NCBI GenBank assembly: GCA_045540915.1 | Contig: JAZQID010000058.1 | Span: forward strand, 1-6,858 | Source: RGIG2206 sp045540915 | GTDB taxonomy: Bacteria > Bacillota > Clostridia > Oscillospirales > Acutalibacteraceae | Length of the DNA: 6,858 nucleotides | Direction of reading: 5' to 3' | Part shown: one piece after another, positions 1 through 6,815 of the stretch | How the letters are laid out: each line of letters begins with the position of its first letter | Position numbering within the stretch: position 1 is the stretch's first letter | The notes under the pieces: model-generated | Database searches by the model: none | What the model was told of the DNA's origin: nothing | What the model saw: only the letters and a program-made list of their open reading frames with translations | Position numbers and translations under genes: made by a program

Positions 1-176
1 AGAAGATGGCAGATATTCCTGAAAGAGATATGTATAACACATTCAACATGGGTATCGGTATGATAGTCGCTGTTGATGCGGATAAGGCTGACAAGGCTTT
101 GAAGTGTCTTGAGGAAGCAGGCGAAAAGGCATATATTCTTGGCGAGCTTGTTGAAGGCGAAAAGGTTGAACTAATA
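1..176 (+). other. purM: 3' end of purM (phosphoribosylformylglycinamidine cyclo-ligase), joined to pyk
   Basis: PurM (AIR synthetase) closes the imidazole ring in purine synthesis. The first 55-57 residues of the open frame match the PurM C-terminus: IPERDMYNTFNMGIGM followed by a VDADKADKAL helix and GEKAYILGELVEGEKVEL. This parallels E. coli PurM (TFNCGVGMI, VDKAL, GENAWKIG), which ends a few residues after the equivalent point. The frame is open to the window edge, so the rest of purM lies off the left side. Normally a stop codon would follow within a few codons. Here the frame continues straight into the middle of the pyruvate kinase B domain. Assignment to PurM rests on recognised motifs and is firm. 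The exact junction, somewhere around 165-180, cannot be fixed by eye. Confidence 0.85.
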
Positions 177-1295
177 TCGGGTAATGAGCAGAAGGACGGC
201 CGCATCCCCATTCGACTGTCACAGTTATGCACAGTGCTCCACAAAGGTGATGAGATACGCATAAACGACGGACTCATTGGGCTAACAGTCTTATCGGTTG
301 ACAATGAAAAGGTCACCTGCAAGGTGCTGACCGACGGAGAACTATGCTCAAACAAGGGTGTAAACTTTCCGAATATTGATATCGGTCTTCCCTTTTTGAG
401 TGAGCGGGATAAAAGTGACCTGCTCTTCGGCATTGAGCAAAAGGTTGATTTTGTAGCCGCTTCATTTGTCCGTACCGAGCAGGACATCATTGATATGAAG
501 CAATTTCTTTCGCAAAACGGTGGCGAAAGCATTAAGGTCATAGCTAAGATAGAAAACAGACAGAGCGTAGACAACATCGACAGCATTTTAGCCTCTGCCG
601 ACGGGGTGATGATAGCAAGAGGTGACCTTGGGGTCGAGATCGATTATTCCAAGATTCCCGCCATCCAAAAAAGCATCATCAAGAAAGCTTATATGCTCGG
701 AAAGCCCGCCATAACCGCCACCCAAATGCTTGAATCTATGATACACAGTCCACGTCCGACACGGGCCGAGACCTCCGACATTGCCAACGCGGTCTTCGAC
801 GGAACCAGCGCTGTTATGCTTTCAGGTGAGACGGCGGTCGGTGAATATCCGATCGAAGCGGTCAGGTCAATGGCTGAGATCGCTCTCACTGCCGAAAAAA
901 GCATCGACTATGAAGCAAAGCTTCTCTCCCGTCCCTACACCAAAGGGTCAGACAAGGCAAACGCCGTCTCACACGCCGCCTGTGTTGCCGCAGTAAGTGT
1001 CGGCGCAAAAGCAATTTTTTCGTTGTCGGACGACGATATGACAGCGGCATATCTTGCCAAATTCAGACCGCCCTGCGATATTGTTGCTCTTTCAAGCAAG
1101 GCAGAATCCCTGCTTCACAACAGTCTTAATTGGGGTGTGACACCCCTGAAAACGCTCGAGGACGGGTATCAAAACACATCCTCTGCAAACGTGCTGAAAA
1201 GTTTAGGAATTTACAAAGGTGACAAGGTCGTTGCAGTCGAAAACACCTTAACTGACGGACAAATTGAGTACGGAATGAAAATATTGACCGTTTAA
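3..1295 (+). CDS. pyk: Pyruvate kinase, N-terminus missing and replaced in frame by the PurM C-terminal tail
   Basis: Pyruvate kinase makes pyruvate and ATP from phosphoenolpyruvate and ADP in cytosolic glycolysis. Numbering from the ATG at 6, the kinase part runs from about residue 58 to 429: the rest of the B domain (KGDEIRINDG, 80-89), then the barrel motifs KIEN (K181, E183), ARGDLGVE (D207) and TATQMLESM (T239), then a full C-terminal domain ending ILTV. These line up with E. coli PykF K220, E222, D246 and T278 at a constant offset of 39. About the first 97-100 residues of a normal kinase of about 470 residues are absent, including the NFSHG and DTKGPEIR segments that bind phosphoenolpyruvate, nucleotide and monovalent cation, so this product should be inactive. 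The preceding residues are PurM. The frame is open to the left edge, so the Met at 6 is internal and not a true start. Misassembly, a real deletion fusion or a broken gene are all possible. Identity of the kinase part is certain. Confidence 0.9.
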   Translation, partial: KMADIPERDMYNTFNMGIGMIVAVDADKADKALKCLEEAGEKAYILGELVEGEKVELISGNEQKDGRIPIRLSQLCTVLHKGDEIRINDGLIGLTVLSVDNEKVTCKVLTDGELCSNKGVNFPNIDIGLPFLSERDKSDLLFGIEQKVDFVAASFVRTEQDIIDMKQFLSQNGGESIKVIAKIENRQSVDNIDSILASADGVMIARGDLGVEIDYSKIPAIQKSIIKKAYMLGKPAITATQMLESMIHSPRPTRAETSDIANAVFDGTSAVMLSGETAVGEYPIEAVRSMAEIALTAEKSIDYEAKLLSRPYTKGSDKANAVSHAACVAAVSVGAKAIFSLSDDDMTAAYLAKFRPPCDIVALSSKAESLLHNSLNWGVTPLKTLEDGYQNTSSANVLKSLGIYKGDKVVAVENTLTDGQIEYGMKILTV

Positions 1296-1339
1296 GACGA
1301 ATTTCATTAAAAATACAGCAGTAATTTTATATTAAAAAG

Positions 1340-1368
1340 TTGACAACCCCTTCTAATTTTAGTATGAT
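1340..1368 (+). promoter_or_regulatory. SigA-type promoter of the acn-icd operon
   Basis: A perfect -35 hexamer TTGACA (1340-1345) is followed by a 17-base spacer and a -10 hexamer TATGAT (1363-1368, five of six consensus bases). This predicts a transcript start near 1375 and a 5' leader of about 40 bases before the aconitase ATG. It lies in the AT-rich 119-base gap after pyk. I see no convincing intrinsic terminator after pyk (only a weak A/T dyad near 1308-1330) and no clear CcpA or CcpC operator. Confidence 0.8.
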
Positions 1369-1397
1369 AATAGGGTACGTAAAATTGTTCCAAGCAT

Positions 1398-1403
1398 AAG
1401 GGG
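1398..1403 (+). promoter_or_regulatory. Ribosome binding site of acn
   Basis: AAGGGG lies 11 bases before the ATG at 1415. The spacing is slightly long, but this is the only purine-rich site in the leader. It fixes the start, since the frame's next Met is well inside the conserved domain. Confidence 0.65.
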
Positions 1404-1414
1404 TTGAATACATA

Positions 1415-3352
1415 ATGGGACTTACTTTAACAGAAAAGATTCTTAAAGCACATCTGGTTGACGGAGAGTTCGTTAAGGGTCAGGAGATCGGTATTCGCAT
1501 CGATCAGACCTTGACTCAGGACGCTACGGGCACTATGGCATACCTCGAGTTCGAGGCTATGGGTATTCCTCGCGTCAAGACCGAGCGCTCGGTTGCATAT
1601 ATCGACCACAACACCCTGCAATCAGGATTTGAAAATGCCGACGACCACCGCTTTATCGGCTCGGTTGCCAAAAAGCACGGCATTTATTTCAGCCGACCCG
1701 GCAACGGCATCTGCCATCAGGTACATCTTGAGCGCTTCGGCATCCCCGGCAAGACCCTCATCGGCTCCGACAGCCACACCCCCACGGGCGGCGGCATCGG
1801 TATGATCGCCATCGGTGCAGGCGGACTTGACGTTGCGGTCGCTATGGGCGGCGGTGCATACTACATAACCTATCCGAAGATCGTCAACGTCATTCTTACC
1901 GGCAAGCTCAGTCCTTGGGTCGCCGCGAAGGATATTATCCTTGAGGTGCTTCGCCGTATGAGCGTTAAGGGTGGAGTCGGCAAGGTCATCGAGTACACCG
2001 GCGAGGGTGTCAAGACCCTTTCGGTGCCCGAGCGTGCCACCATAACCAATATGGGTGCCGAGCTTGGTGCCACCACCTCTATCTTTCCCTCTGACGAGAT
2101 CACAAAGGAATTCCTGAAGGCGCAGAAGCGTGACGATATTTGGGTAGAGCTTAAGGCGGATGATGATGCTCAGTACGACGAGGTCATCACCATCGACCTG
2201 TCGACACTCGAGCCTATGGTCGCCTGTCCCCATTCTCCCGACAACGTCAAGGCGGTGTCCGAGCTTGGCAGTATGAAGATCGATCAGGTCTGCATCGGCT
2301 CCTGCACCAACAGTTCTCTGCTTGATATGATGAAGGTCGCGTATATCCTCAAGGGCAAAACGGTACATCCCGACGTTTCCCTTTCGATCGCTCCCGGCTC
2401 CAAGCAGGTGCTTAATATGATTGCCGAGAACGGTTGCCTTTCAGATATGATCGATGCCGGCGCGCGCATCCTTGAGAGTGCCTGCGGCCCCTGCATCGGT
2501 ATGGGTCAGTCACCCAACTCCAAGGGCATCTCCCTGCGCACCTTCAACCGCAACTTCGAGGGCCGCTCGGGAACCAAGGACGGACAGATCTATCTCGTTT
2601 CACCCGAGGTTGCTGCTGCTTCCGCGATTGCAGGCTACCTTATCGACCCGAGAGAGCTCGGCGATATGCCTGAGTTCGTTCTCCCTGATGAGTTCACCAT
2701 CAACGATAATATGATCGTTGAGCCCTGCAAGGAAGAGGAAATGGACAGCGTTGAGATCCTTCGTGGGCCCAACATCAAGCCCTTCCCCACCACCTCGCCT
2801 TTGGCTGACAAGATCGAATGCGCTTGCTCCCTTAAGGTCGGCGACAATATCACCACCGACCACATTATGCCTGCAGGTGCCAAGATACTACCCCTGCGCT
2901 CCAACATTCCTGCGATCTCGCAGTACTGCTTTACTGTTTGCGACGGCGAGTTCCCCGAGCGTGCAAAAGCCCTCGGCAGCAGTGTTATAGTCGGCGGCGC
3001 CAACTACGGACAGGGCTCATCCCGTGAGCACGCGGCGCTTGCTCCCCTCTATCTCGGAATCAAGGCGGTGCTGGTAAAGTCCTTTGCCCGAATCCACCGC
3101 TCCAACCTCATCAATGCAGGCATCCTGCCTCTTACCTTTGCCAACGAGGCCGATTATGACACCATTGAGCAAGGCGACGAAATCGTCATTGAGAATGTAA
3201 TCGACGCTATCCGAAACGGCAACGACATTGTCGCCGTCAACAAGACCAAGGGCACTGAGATCGTTTGCAAATGCGAGCTTAGCGAGCGCGCAAAGGACAT
3301 CGTTATCTCGGGCGGATTGCTCAGCTACACCAAAGAGAATTTAAGCAAATAA
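1415..3352 (+). CDS. Aconitate hydratase, short Aquifex/Clostridia type
   Basis: Aconitase interconverts citrate and isocitrate in the cytosol through a [4Fe-4S] cluster. The 645-residue product matches the short 'putative aconitase, Aquifex type' subfamily of about 640-660 residues, not AcnA (about 890) or AcnB (about 860). Visible landmarks: GSDSHTPTGGG with the active-site DSHT at 119-122; cluster ligands C297 (GSCTNSS) and C357/C360 (ACGPC), matching the three cysteines of mitochondrial aconitase; substrate-binding arginines R379 and R384 in FNRNFEGR; and the swivel domain at about 505-600 with GQGSSREHAAL, catalytic serine at 535. No key residue is missing and the length is normal. It is first in an operon with icd, whose start is 12 bases beyond its stop; the two catalyse consecutive steps. 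LeuC and homoaconitase are relatives, but the C-terminal swivel is fused here and the icd neighbour argues for aconitase. No gene symbol is given because acnA would imply the long form. Confidence 0.95.
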   Translation: MGLTLTEKILKAHLVDGEFVKGQEIGIRIDQTLTQDATGTMAYLEFEAMGIPRVKTERSVAYIDHNTLQSGFENADDHRFIGSVAKKHGIYFSRPGNGICHQVHLERFGIPGKTLIGSDSHTPTGGGIGMIAIGAGGLDVAVAMGGGAYYITYPKIVNVILTGKLSPWVAAKDIILEVLRRMSVKGGVGKVIEYTGEGVKTLSVPERATITNMGAELGATTSIFPSDEITKEFLKAQKRDDIWVELKADDDAQYDEVITIDLSTLEPMVACPHSPDNVKAVSELGSMKIDQVCIGSCTNSSLLDMMKVAYILKGKTVHPDVSLSIAPGSKQVLNMIAENGCLSDMIDAGARILESACGPCIGMGQSPNSKGISLRTFNRNFEGRSGTKDGQIYLVSPEVAAASAIAGYLIDPRELGDMPEFVLPDEFTINDNMIVEPCKEEEMDSVEILRGPNIKPFPTTSPLADKIECACSLKVGDNITTDHIMPAGAKILPLRSNIPAISQYCFTVCDGEFPERAKALGSSVIVGGANYGQGSSREHAALAPLYLGIKAVLVKSFARIHRSNLINAGILPLTFANEADYDTIEQGDEIVIENVIDAIRNGNDIVAVNKTKGTEIVCKCELSERAKDIVISGGLLSYTKENLSK

Positions 3353-3357
3353 GGGGG
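3351..3357 (+). promoter_or_regulatory. Ribosome binding site of icd, overlapping the acn stop codon
   Basis: AAGGGGG begins within the acn TAA stop (3350-3352) and sits 7 bases before the icd ATG at 3365. Spacing is optimal. The overlap suggests co-transcription and probably coupled translation of the two enzymes. Confidence 0.85.
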
Positions 3358-3364
3358 TATTACT

Positions 3365-4579
3365 ATGTCTGATAAGATTATTATGAAAACTCCGTTGGTC
3401 GAAATGGACGGAGACGAGATGACCCGTGTCATCTGGCAGATGATAAAGGATATCCTGCTTACTCCCTACATCGAACTCAACACCGAGTACTACGACCTTG
3501 GACTTGTTCACCGCAACGAGACCAACGATCAGGTCACCTTTGATTCCGCAGAGGCGACCAAGAAGTACGGCGTTGCCGTTAAGTGTGCAACCATCACCCC
3601 CAACGCCGCAAGAATGCCCGAGTACAACCTCAAGGAGATGTGGAAATCCCCCAATGGCACCATTCGTGCCATCCTTGACGGAACCGTTTTCCGCACCCCC
3701 ATTCTTGTTAAGGGCATCACCCCCTACATCCCCACTTGGACCAAGCCGATTACCATCGCCCGTCATGCTTACGGTGACGTTTACAAGAACACCGAGCTGC
3801 GCGTTACCGAGGGCAGCAAGTGCGAGCTGGTATGCACCGATGCGAATGGCAATGAGACCCGCGAGCTGATTCACACCTTCAACGGCACCGACGGAATCAT
3901 TCAGGGACTTCATAACACCGACAAGTCTATCGCAAGCTTTGCAAGAAGCTGCTTCAACTTTGCTCTTGATGCCAAGCAGGATCTGTGGTTTGCATCCAAG
4001 GATACAATCTCCAAGAAGTACGATCACAGATTCAAGGACATCTTCGCCGAGATCTACGATAGCGAATATAAGGATAGGTTCGAGGCGGCAGGCATTGAGT
4101 ATTTCTACACCCTGATCGACGATGCCGTGGCGCGCGTAATTCGTTCCAACGGCGGATACATCTGGGCCTGCAAGAACTATGACGGCGACGTAATGTCGGA
4201 TATGGTTGCCACCGCTTACGGCAGTCTTGCTATGATGACATCCGTGCTTGTTTCGCCTGACGGTGTTTATGAGTACGAAGCCGCTCACGGCACCGTTCAA
4301 CGCCATTACTACAAGCACCTCAAGGGCGAGAAGACTTCGACCAACAGCGTCGCGACCATCTTCGCTTGGAGCGGTGCTTTGAGAAAGCGCGGCGAGCTTG
4401 ACGGCACGCCCGATCTCTTCGATTTCGCAGATAAGCTTGAGAGGGCTACCATCCAGACCATTGAAGAGGGTGTTATGACCGGCGACCTCTACCTGCTCTC
4501 CACTTTGGAGAACAAGCAAAAGGTCGACACCGAGGAATTCCTCATCGCAGTCAACGACCGCCTTACAAAAATGATGTAA
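3365..4579 (+). CDS. icd: NADP-dependent isocitrate dehydrogenase, eukaryotic-type (IDH1-like)
   Basis: This homodimeric cytosolic enzyme oxidatively decarboxylates isocitrate to 2-oxoglutarate, reducing NADP. The 404-residue protein aligns nearly end to end with human IDH1 (414 residues), unlike the E. coli Icd type. Substrate residues are present: S95 in KSPNG, R101, R110 in GTVFR, R133 in ARHAYGD, Y140 and K212. The metal-binding aspartates are D252 (LIDD), D275 and D279 (NYDGDVMSD). HGTVQRHY at 308-315 carries R313 and H314, equivalent to the IDH1 residues that hold the NADP 2'-phosphate, so NADP specificity is expected. The start is fixed by the AAGGGGG site 7 bases upstream. It is the last gene of the acn-icd operon, and a strong terminator follows 10 bases after the stop. 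The eukaryotic-type enzyme is known from various bacteria including Clostridia, so recent transfer need not be invoked. No damage or odd composition is seen. Confidence 0.96.
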   Translation: MSDKIIMKTPLVEMDGDEMTRVIWQMIKDILLTPYIELNTEYYDLGLVHRNETNDQVTFDSAEATKKYGVAVKCATITPNAARMPEYNLKEMWKSPNGTIRAILDGTVFRTPILVKGITPYIPTWTKPITIARHAYGDVYKNTELRVTEGSKCELVCTDANGNETRELIHTFNGTDGIIQGLHNTDKSIASFARSCFNFALDAKQDLWFASKDTISKKYDHRFKDIFAEIYDSEYKDRFEAAGIEYFYTLIDDAVARVIRSNGGYIWACKNYDGDVMSDMVATAYGSLAMMTSVLVSPDGVYEYEAAHGTVQRHYYKHLKGEKTSTNSVATIFAWSGALRKRGELDGTPDLFDFADKLERATIQTIEEGVMTGDLYLLSTLENKQKVDTEEFLIAVNDRLTKMM

Positions 4580-4581
4580 TG

Positions 4582-4842
4582 TTATTTCATATGTAAAAAG
4601 AGCCGAACAAAAAGTTCGGCTCTTTTTACATATATTATCGAATCAATTTTTATTCTTAAACTGTTGTTCAAAATATCTTGCAGTTTTTTCGTCAAAGAAG
4701 CATCTTCTTCTAAAATAATTGTATTCCGTTCGCCGTTCACCGTTATATCTTGCTGCTGTTCATTTGCAAAGACGCGGTGCCTTACCGCTCCAATATATAA
4801 ATCGACGTCAATACCGCTGTTATTCACCACAGAAATAATCAT
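4582..4842 (-). CDS. Small protein of unknown function, 3' end inside a terminator
   Basis: Not recognised. From the ATG at 4842 it has 86 residues. The N-terminal half looks beta-rich (MIISVVNNSG, then DVDLYIG and NTIILEED), followed by an amphipathic stretch (SLTKKLQDILNNSLRIKID) and a short basic-hydrophobic tail. There is no signal peptide or membrane helix. I prefer the ATG at 4842 because AAAAGGTG (minus strand, 4849-4856) lies 6 bases before it; a GTG at 4860 would add six residues but lacks such a site. It lies 62 bases after the membrane-protein gene and probably shares its promoter. The last residues (VKRAELFVRLFLHMK) are coded by the terminator hairpin, so that tail may be an accident of read-through in a truncated gene. 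The AT-rich composition contrasts with icd and pnp. It could be a remnant of a longer protein. Confidence 0.5.
   Translation of the reverse strand: MIISVVNNSGIDVDLYIGAVRHRVFANEQQQDITVNGERNTIILEEDASLTKKLQDILNNSLRIKIDSIIYVKRAELFVRLFLHMK
4589..4633. terminator. Bidirectional intrinsic terminator between icd and the convergent small gene
   Basis: The left arm 4589-4608 and right arm 4614-4633 are perfectly complementary over 20 bp around a five-A loop (4609-4613). The GC core is GAGCCGAAC/GTTCGGCTC. It is flanked by A5 (4595-4599) on one side and T5 (4623-4627) on the other, so it can stop transcription on either strand. On the plus strand it ends the acn-icd transcript. On the minus strand it overlaps the last 15 or so codons of the 86-residue gene. 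Confidence 0.92.
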
Positions 4843-4848
4843 TGTATT

Positions 4849-4856
4849 CACCTTTT
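4849..4856 (-). promoter_or_regulatory. Ribosome binding site deciding the start of the 86-residue gene
   Basis: On the minus strand AAAAGGTG precedes the ATG at 4842 by 6 bases. A possible GTG start at 4860 has only AT-rich sequence before it, so the downstream ATG is favoured. Confidence 0.55.
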
Positions 4857-4904
4857 GCACTCATGTAGATAGTTTCTAATTAATTATTAAATACACTTCA
4901 AAAA

Positions 4905-5249
4905 TCATATAAAACATAACCAAGACAGTACGATTAATATTATCAAAATAATTCGTTTAGCCGTACCAGATAATCTAAGATACTGTTTACGGAAAAGAAT
5001 AAATAGAGTTAAGACGGCAGTAGAAAAGATACTGAATTTCAAAAACGCACCGCTTTCCTCATTGAAAAAGAGCACAACATCATATATAGAAAGAAATGCT
5101 CCTCCAATCAGGGTAATTATCACCGAAGTCAGCGTAATAACTTTCAGCAAACGAGAGTTCATCGCACTACTGTTGCGTAATGACAGTAAAGATATGGAAA
5201 GAAGAAACATAAACAGTTCAATTATATAAAATATGATCTGATAGTTCAT
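4905..5249 (-). CDS. Small four-helix membrane protein of unknown function
   Basis: Not recognised as a named family. The 114-residue product is very hydrophobic, with four likely membrane helices at about residues 4-24, 36-61, 69-86 and 99-114. Positive charges cluster in the loops after helix 1 (R25, R33, K36) and after helix 3 (R87, K88, R92, K98, R99), while the loop after helix 2 is acidic (E64, E65). By the positive-inside rule both ends face outward. There is no cleavable signal peptide and no obvious catalytic motif. The final helix ends at the C-terminus, and the TGA stop overlaps nothing. The start is well supported by AAAGGAG (minus strand, 5255-5261) 5 bases before the ATG. It is the first gene of a probable two-gene minus-strand unit with its own promoter. 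The base composition is AT-rich compared with the genes on both sides. It could be an accessory membrane protein; no function can be given. Confidence 0.72.
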   Translation of the reverse strand: MNYQIIFYIIELFMFLLSISLLSLRNSSAMNSRLLKVITLTSVIITLIGGAFLSIYDVVLFFNEESGAFLKFSIFSTAVLTLFILFRKQYLRLSGTAKRIILIILIVLSWLCFI

Positions 5250-5254
5250 GATTT

Positions 5255-5261
5255 CTCCTTT
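5255..5261 (-). promoter_or_regulatory. Ribosome binding site of the four-helix membrane protein gene
   Basis: On the minus strand AAAGGAG lies 5 bases before the ATG at 5249. This near-ideal site is the best single argument that the small membrane protein gene is real. Confidence 0.8.
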
Positions 5262-5337
5262 CCAATATTAAACATTAACTCCAGTTTATGATAAACACAA
5301 CCTAAAGGCATATTATTCTCAACACGCCTACAATTTA

Positions 5338-5366
5338 ATTTTACTAAACAATGCAACGAAAGTCAA
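5338..5366 (-). promoter_or_regulatory. SigA-type promoter of the minus-strand small-gene pair
   Basis: Read on the minus strand, TTGACT (5361-5366) is separated by 17 bases from TAAAAT (5338-5343), each hexamer matching five of six consensus bases. The predicted start is near 5331, leaving a leader of about 80 bases before the ATG at 5249. The promoter begins 12 bases past the pnp terminator, so the small genes are likely transcribed separately from pnp. The leader contains a 13-base dyad, GTTTAT-G-ATAAAC (5284-5296), that could be an operator. Confidence 0.65.
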
Positions 5367-5376
5367 CACGATACAG

Positions 5377-5408
5377 AAAAACGCCGCAGGTTTATCCCTG
5401 CGGCGTTT
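5377..5408 (-). terminator. Intrinsic terminator of pnp
   Basis: Arms 5379-5390 and 5397-5408 form a 12-bp stem (CCTGCGGCG core) with a six-base loop (5391-5396). On the minus strand the stem runs into T5 at 5377-5381, part of which overlaps the stem base. It starts 7 bases after the pnp TAA stop. The plus-strand side lacks a good T run, so it mainly works for pnp. Confidence 0.9.
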
Positions 5409-5415
5409 GGTTTAA

Positions 5416-6815
5416 TTAGTCTCTTCTTCTGTTGTGGAAGTTTCCTCTGCGGCCGCCGTTGTTGCGGCGCTCGGGGCGCTCGTCGTTACCGTCATCTTCG
5501 GGAACGAGTCCTTCGATCTCGATAAGAGCGTCGCGGCGGGAGAGATTCAAGCGGCCCTGATCGTCGATCTCGGTGACCTTAACGATGACCTCGTCGCCGA
5601 CCTGAACAACGTCCTCAACCTTGCCGACGCGCTTGACGTCGAGCTTGCTGATGTGGACGAGGCCCTCTTTACCGGGGGCGATCTCGACGAATGCACCGAA
5701 GGTCATAAGACGGGTTACGCGGCCCTTGAAGATGGAGCCGATCTCGGGGTCGTTGGCAATGGTCTCAACGATCATAAGAGCGCGCTGTGCGTCCTCGATA
5801 TCGACGGCGCAAATATGAACGCGTCCGTCCTCTTCAACGTCGATCTTGCAGTTGCAGTCGGCGCAGATCTTCTGAATGACCTTTCCGCCCTGACCGATAA
5901 CGTCGCGGATCTTGTCAACGTCGATCTTGGTGGAGAGCATCTTGGGAGCATACTTGGAAAGGTTCTCACGCGGCTTGTCGATAGCCTTGAGCATAACTTC
6001 GTCAAGGATGAACAGACGTGCCTTGTGGGTCTTGGCAAGGGCTTCCTCAATGATGGCGGGGGTAAGACCGTCGATCTTGAGGTCCATCTGGATAGCGGTG
6101 ATACCGTTATGGGTACCTGCTACCTTGAAGTCCATATCGCCGAAGAAGTCCTCAACACCCTGAATGTCGACCATAGTCATAAAGTCGTCGCCATCGGTGA
6201 TAAGACCGCAGGAGATACCTGCAACAGGGGCCTTGATCGGAACACCGGCATCCATAAGAGCCAAGGTAGAACCGCAGATAGAGCCCTGCGAGGTAGAACC
6301 GTTAGAGGAAAGAACCTCGGAGACCAAGCGGATGGAGTAAGGGAACTCGTCCTCCGACGGAATAACAGGCAGAAGTGCACGCTCAGCCAATGCGCCGTGA
6401 CCGATCTCGCGACGGCCGGGGCCGCGGCTGGGTCTGGTCTCGCCTACCGAGTAGGAGGGCATATTGTAGTGGTGCATATAACGCTTGACTTCCTCGTCAT
6501 CGATTCCGTCAAGGATCTGTCCGTCACGGAGCTGACCAAGGGTTGCAACGGTGAGAACCTGAGTCTGTCCTCTGGTGAACATACCCGAACCGTGAACTCT
6601 GGGAAGTACCGCAACCTCGCTCGCAAGAGGACGGATGTCATCCATACCTCTGCCGTCAACACGCTTCTGCTCGTCGAGCAGCCAGCGGCGAACGATAAAC
6701 TTCTGAGTCTTGTAGAGACACTCGTCAATGGCCGCCTCCTGCTCGGGATAAATCTCATCAAACTTAGCGTGAACAGCCTCATAGATGGGCTTTAAGCGCT
6801 CATCGCGGACTGTCT
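5416..6815 (-). CDS. pnp: Polynucleotide phosphorylase, C-terminal two thirds (5' end off the contig)
   Basis: PNPase is a trimeric 3'-to-5' exoribonuclease that degrades RNA phosphorolytically and joins the mRNA degradosome. The window holds 465 residues of a protein usually about 700 long; numbering from 6813, part of the helical domain is at 1-50, the second RNase PH core at about 57-261, KH at about 294-353 and S1 at about 358-430, then an Arg/Asn/Gly-rich tail. Motifs seen: VDGRGMDDIRPL and LPRVHGSGMFTRGQTQV (start of core 2), SVGETRPSRGPGRREIGHG, the phosphate-binding SNGSTS (170-175), catalytic-site D222 and D228 in EDFFGDMDFK (E. coli D486 and D492), and GQGG of KH (307-310). The first RNase PH core is missing because the genomic sequence ends at 6815. 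The in-frame TAG at 6814-6816 is created by adapter sequence, so it is not a real stop and the ATG at 6645 is not the start. Downstream lies its own terminator. rpsO is often the upstream neighbour but would be outside this window. Confidence 0.95.

Noticed and set aside
6..8. ATG at 6 as the true start of pyruvate kinase
   Set aside because: The frame is open upstream to the edge, there is no ribosome site, and the following residues are internal PurM sequence.
1303..1335. Possible terminator after pyk
   Set aside because: Only a weak, A/T-only imperfect dyad with no GC core and no clean T run; not enough to call.
1622..2368. A 248-codon minus-strand frame within the aconitase gene
   Set aside because: Aconitase motifs cover this segment without a break on the plus strand; the antisense product is histidine/arginine/leucine-rich low-complexity sequence typical of shadows.
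3341..4519. A 392-codon open frame antisense to almost all of icd
   Set aside because: Same shadow effect: every conserved IDH residue is on the plus strand, and the antisense product has no recognisable motif.
4843..4904. Separate promoter for the 86-residue minus-strand gene
   Set aside because: A TTGAAG-like element is present, but no acceptable -10 hexamer follows at 16-18 bases; shared transcription with the membrane-protein gene is simpler.
5434..6795. A 453-codon open frame on the plus strand antisense to pnp
   Set aside because: It mirrors the codon pattern of a firmly identified PNPase, has low-complexity Asp/Leu/Val composition, no ribosome site and no recognisable domain; it is a shadow frame in GC-rich coding DNA.
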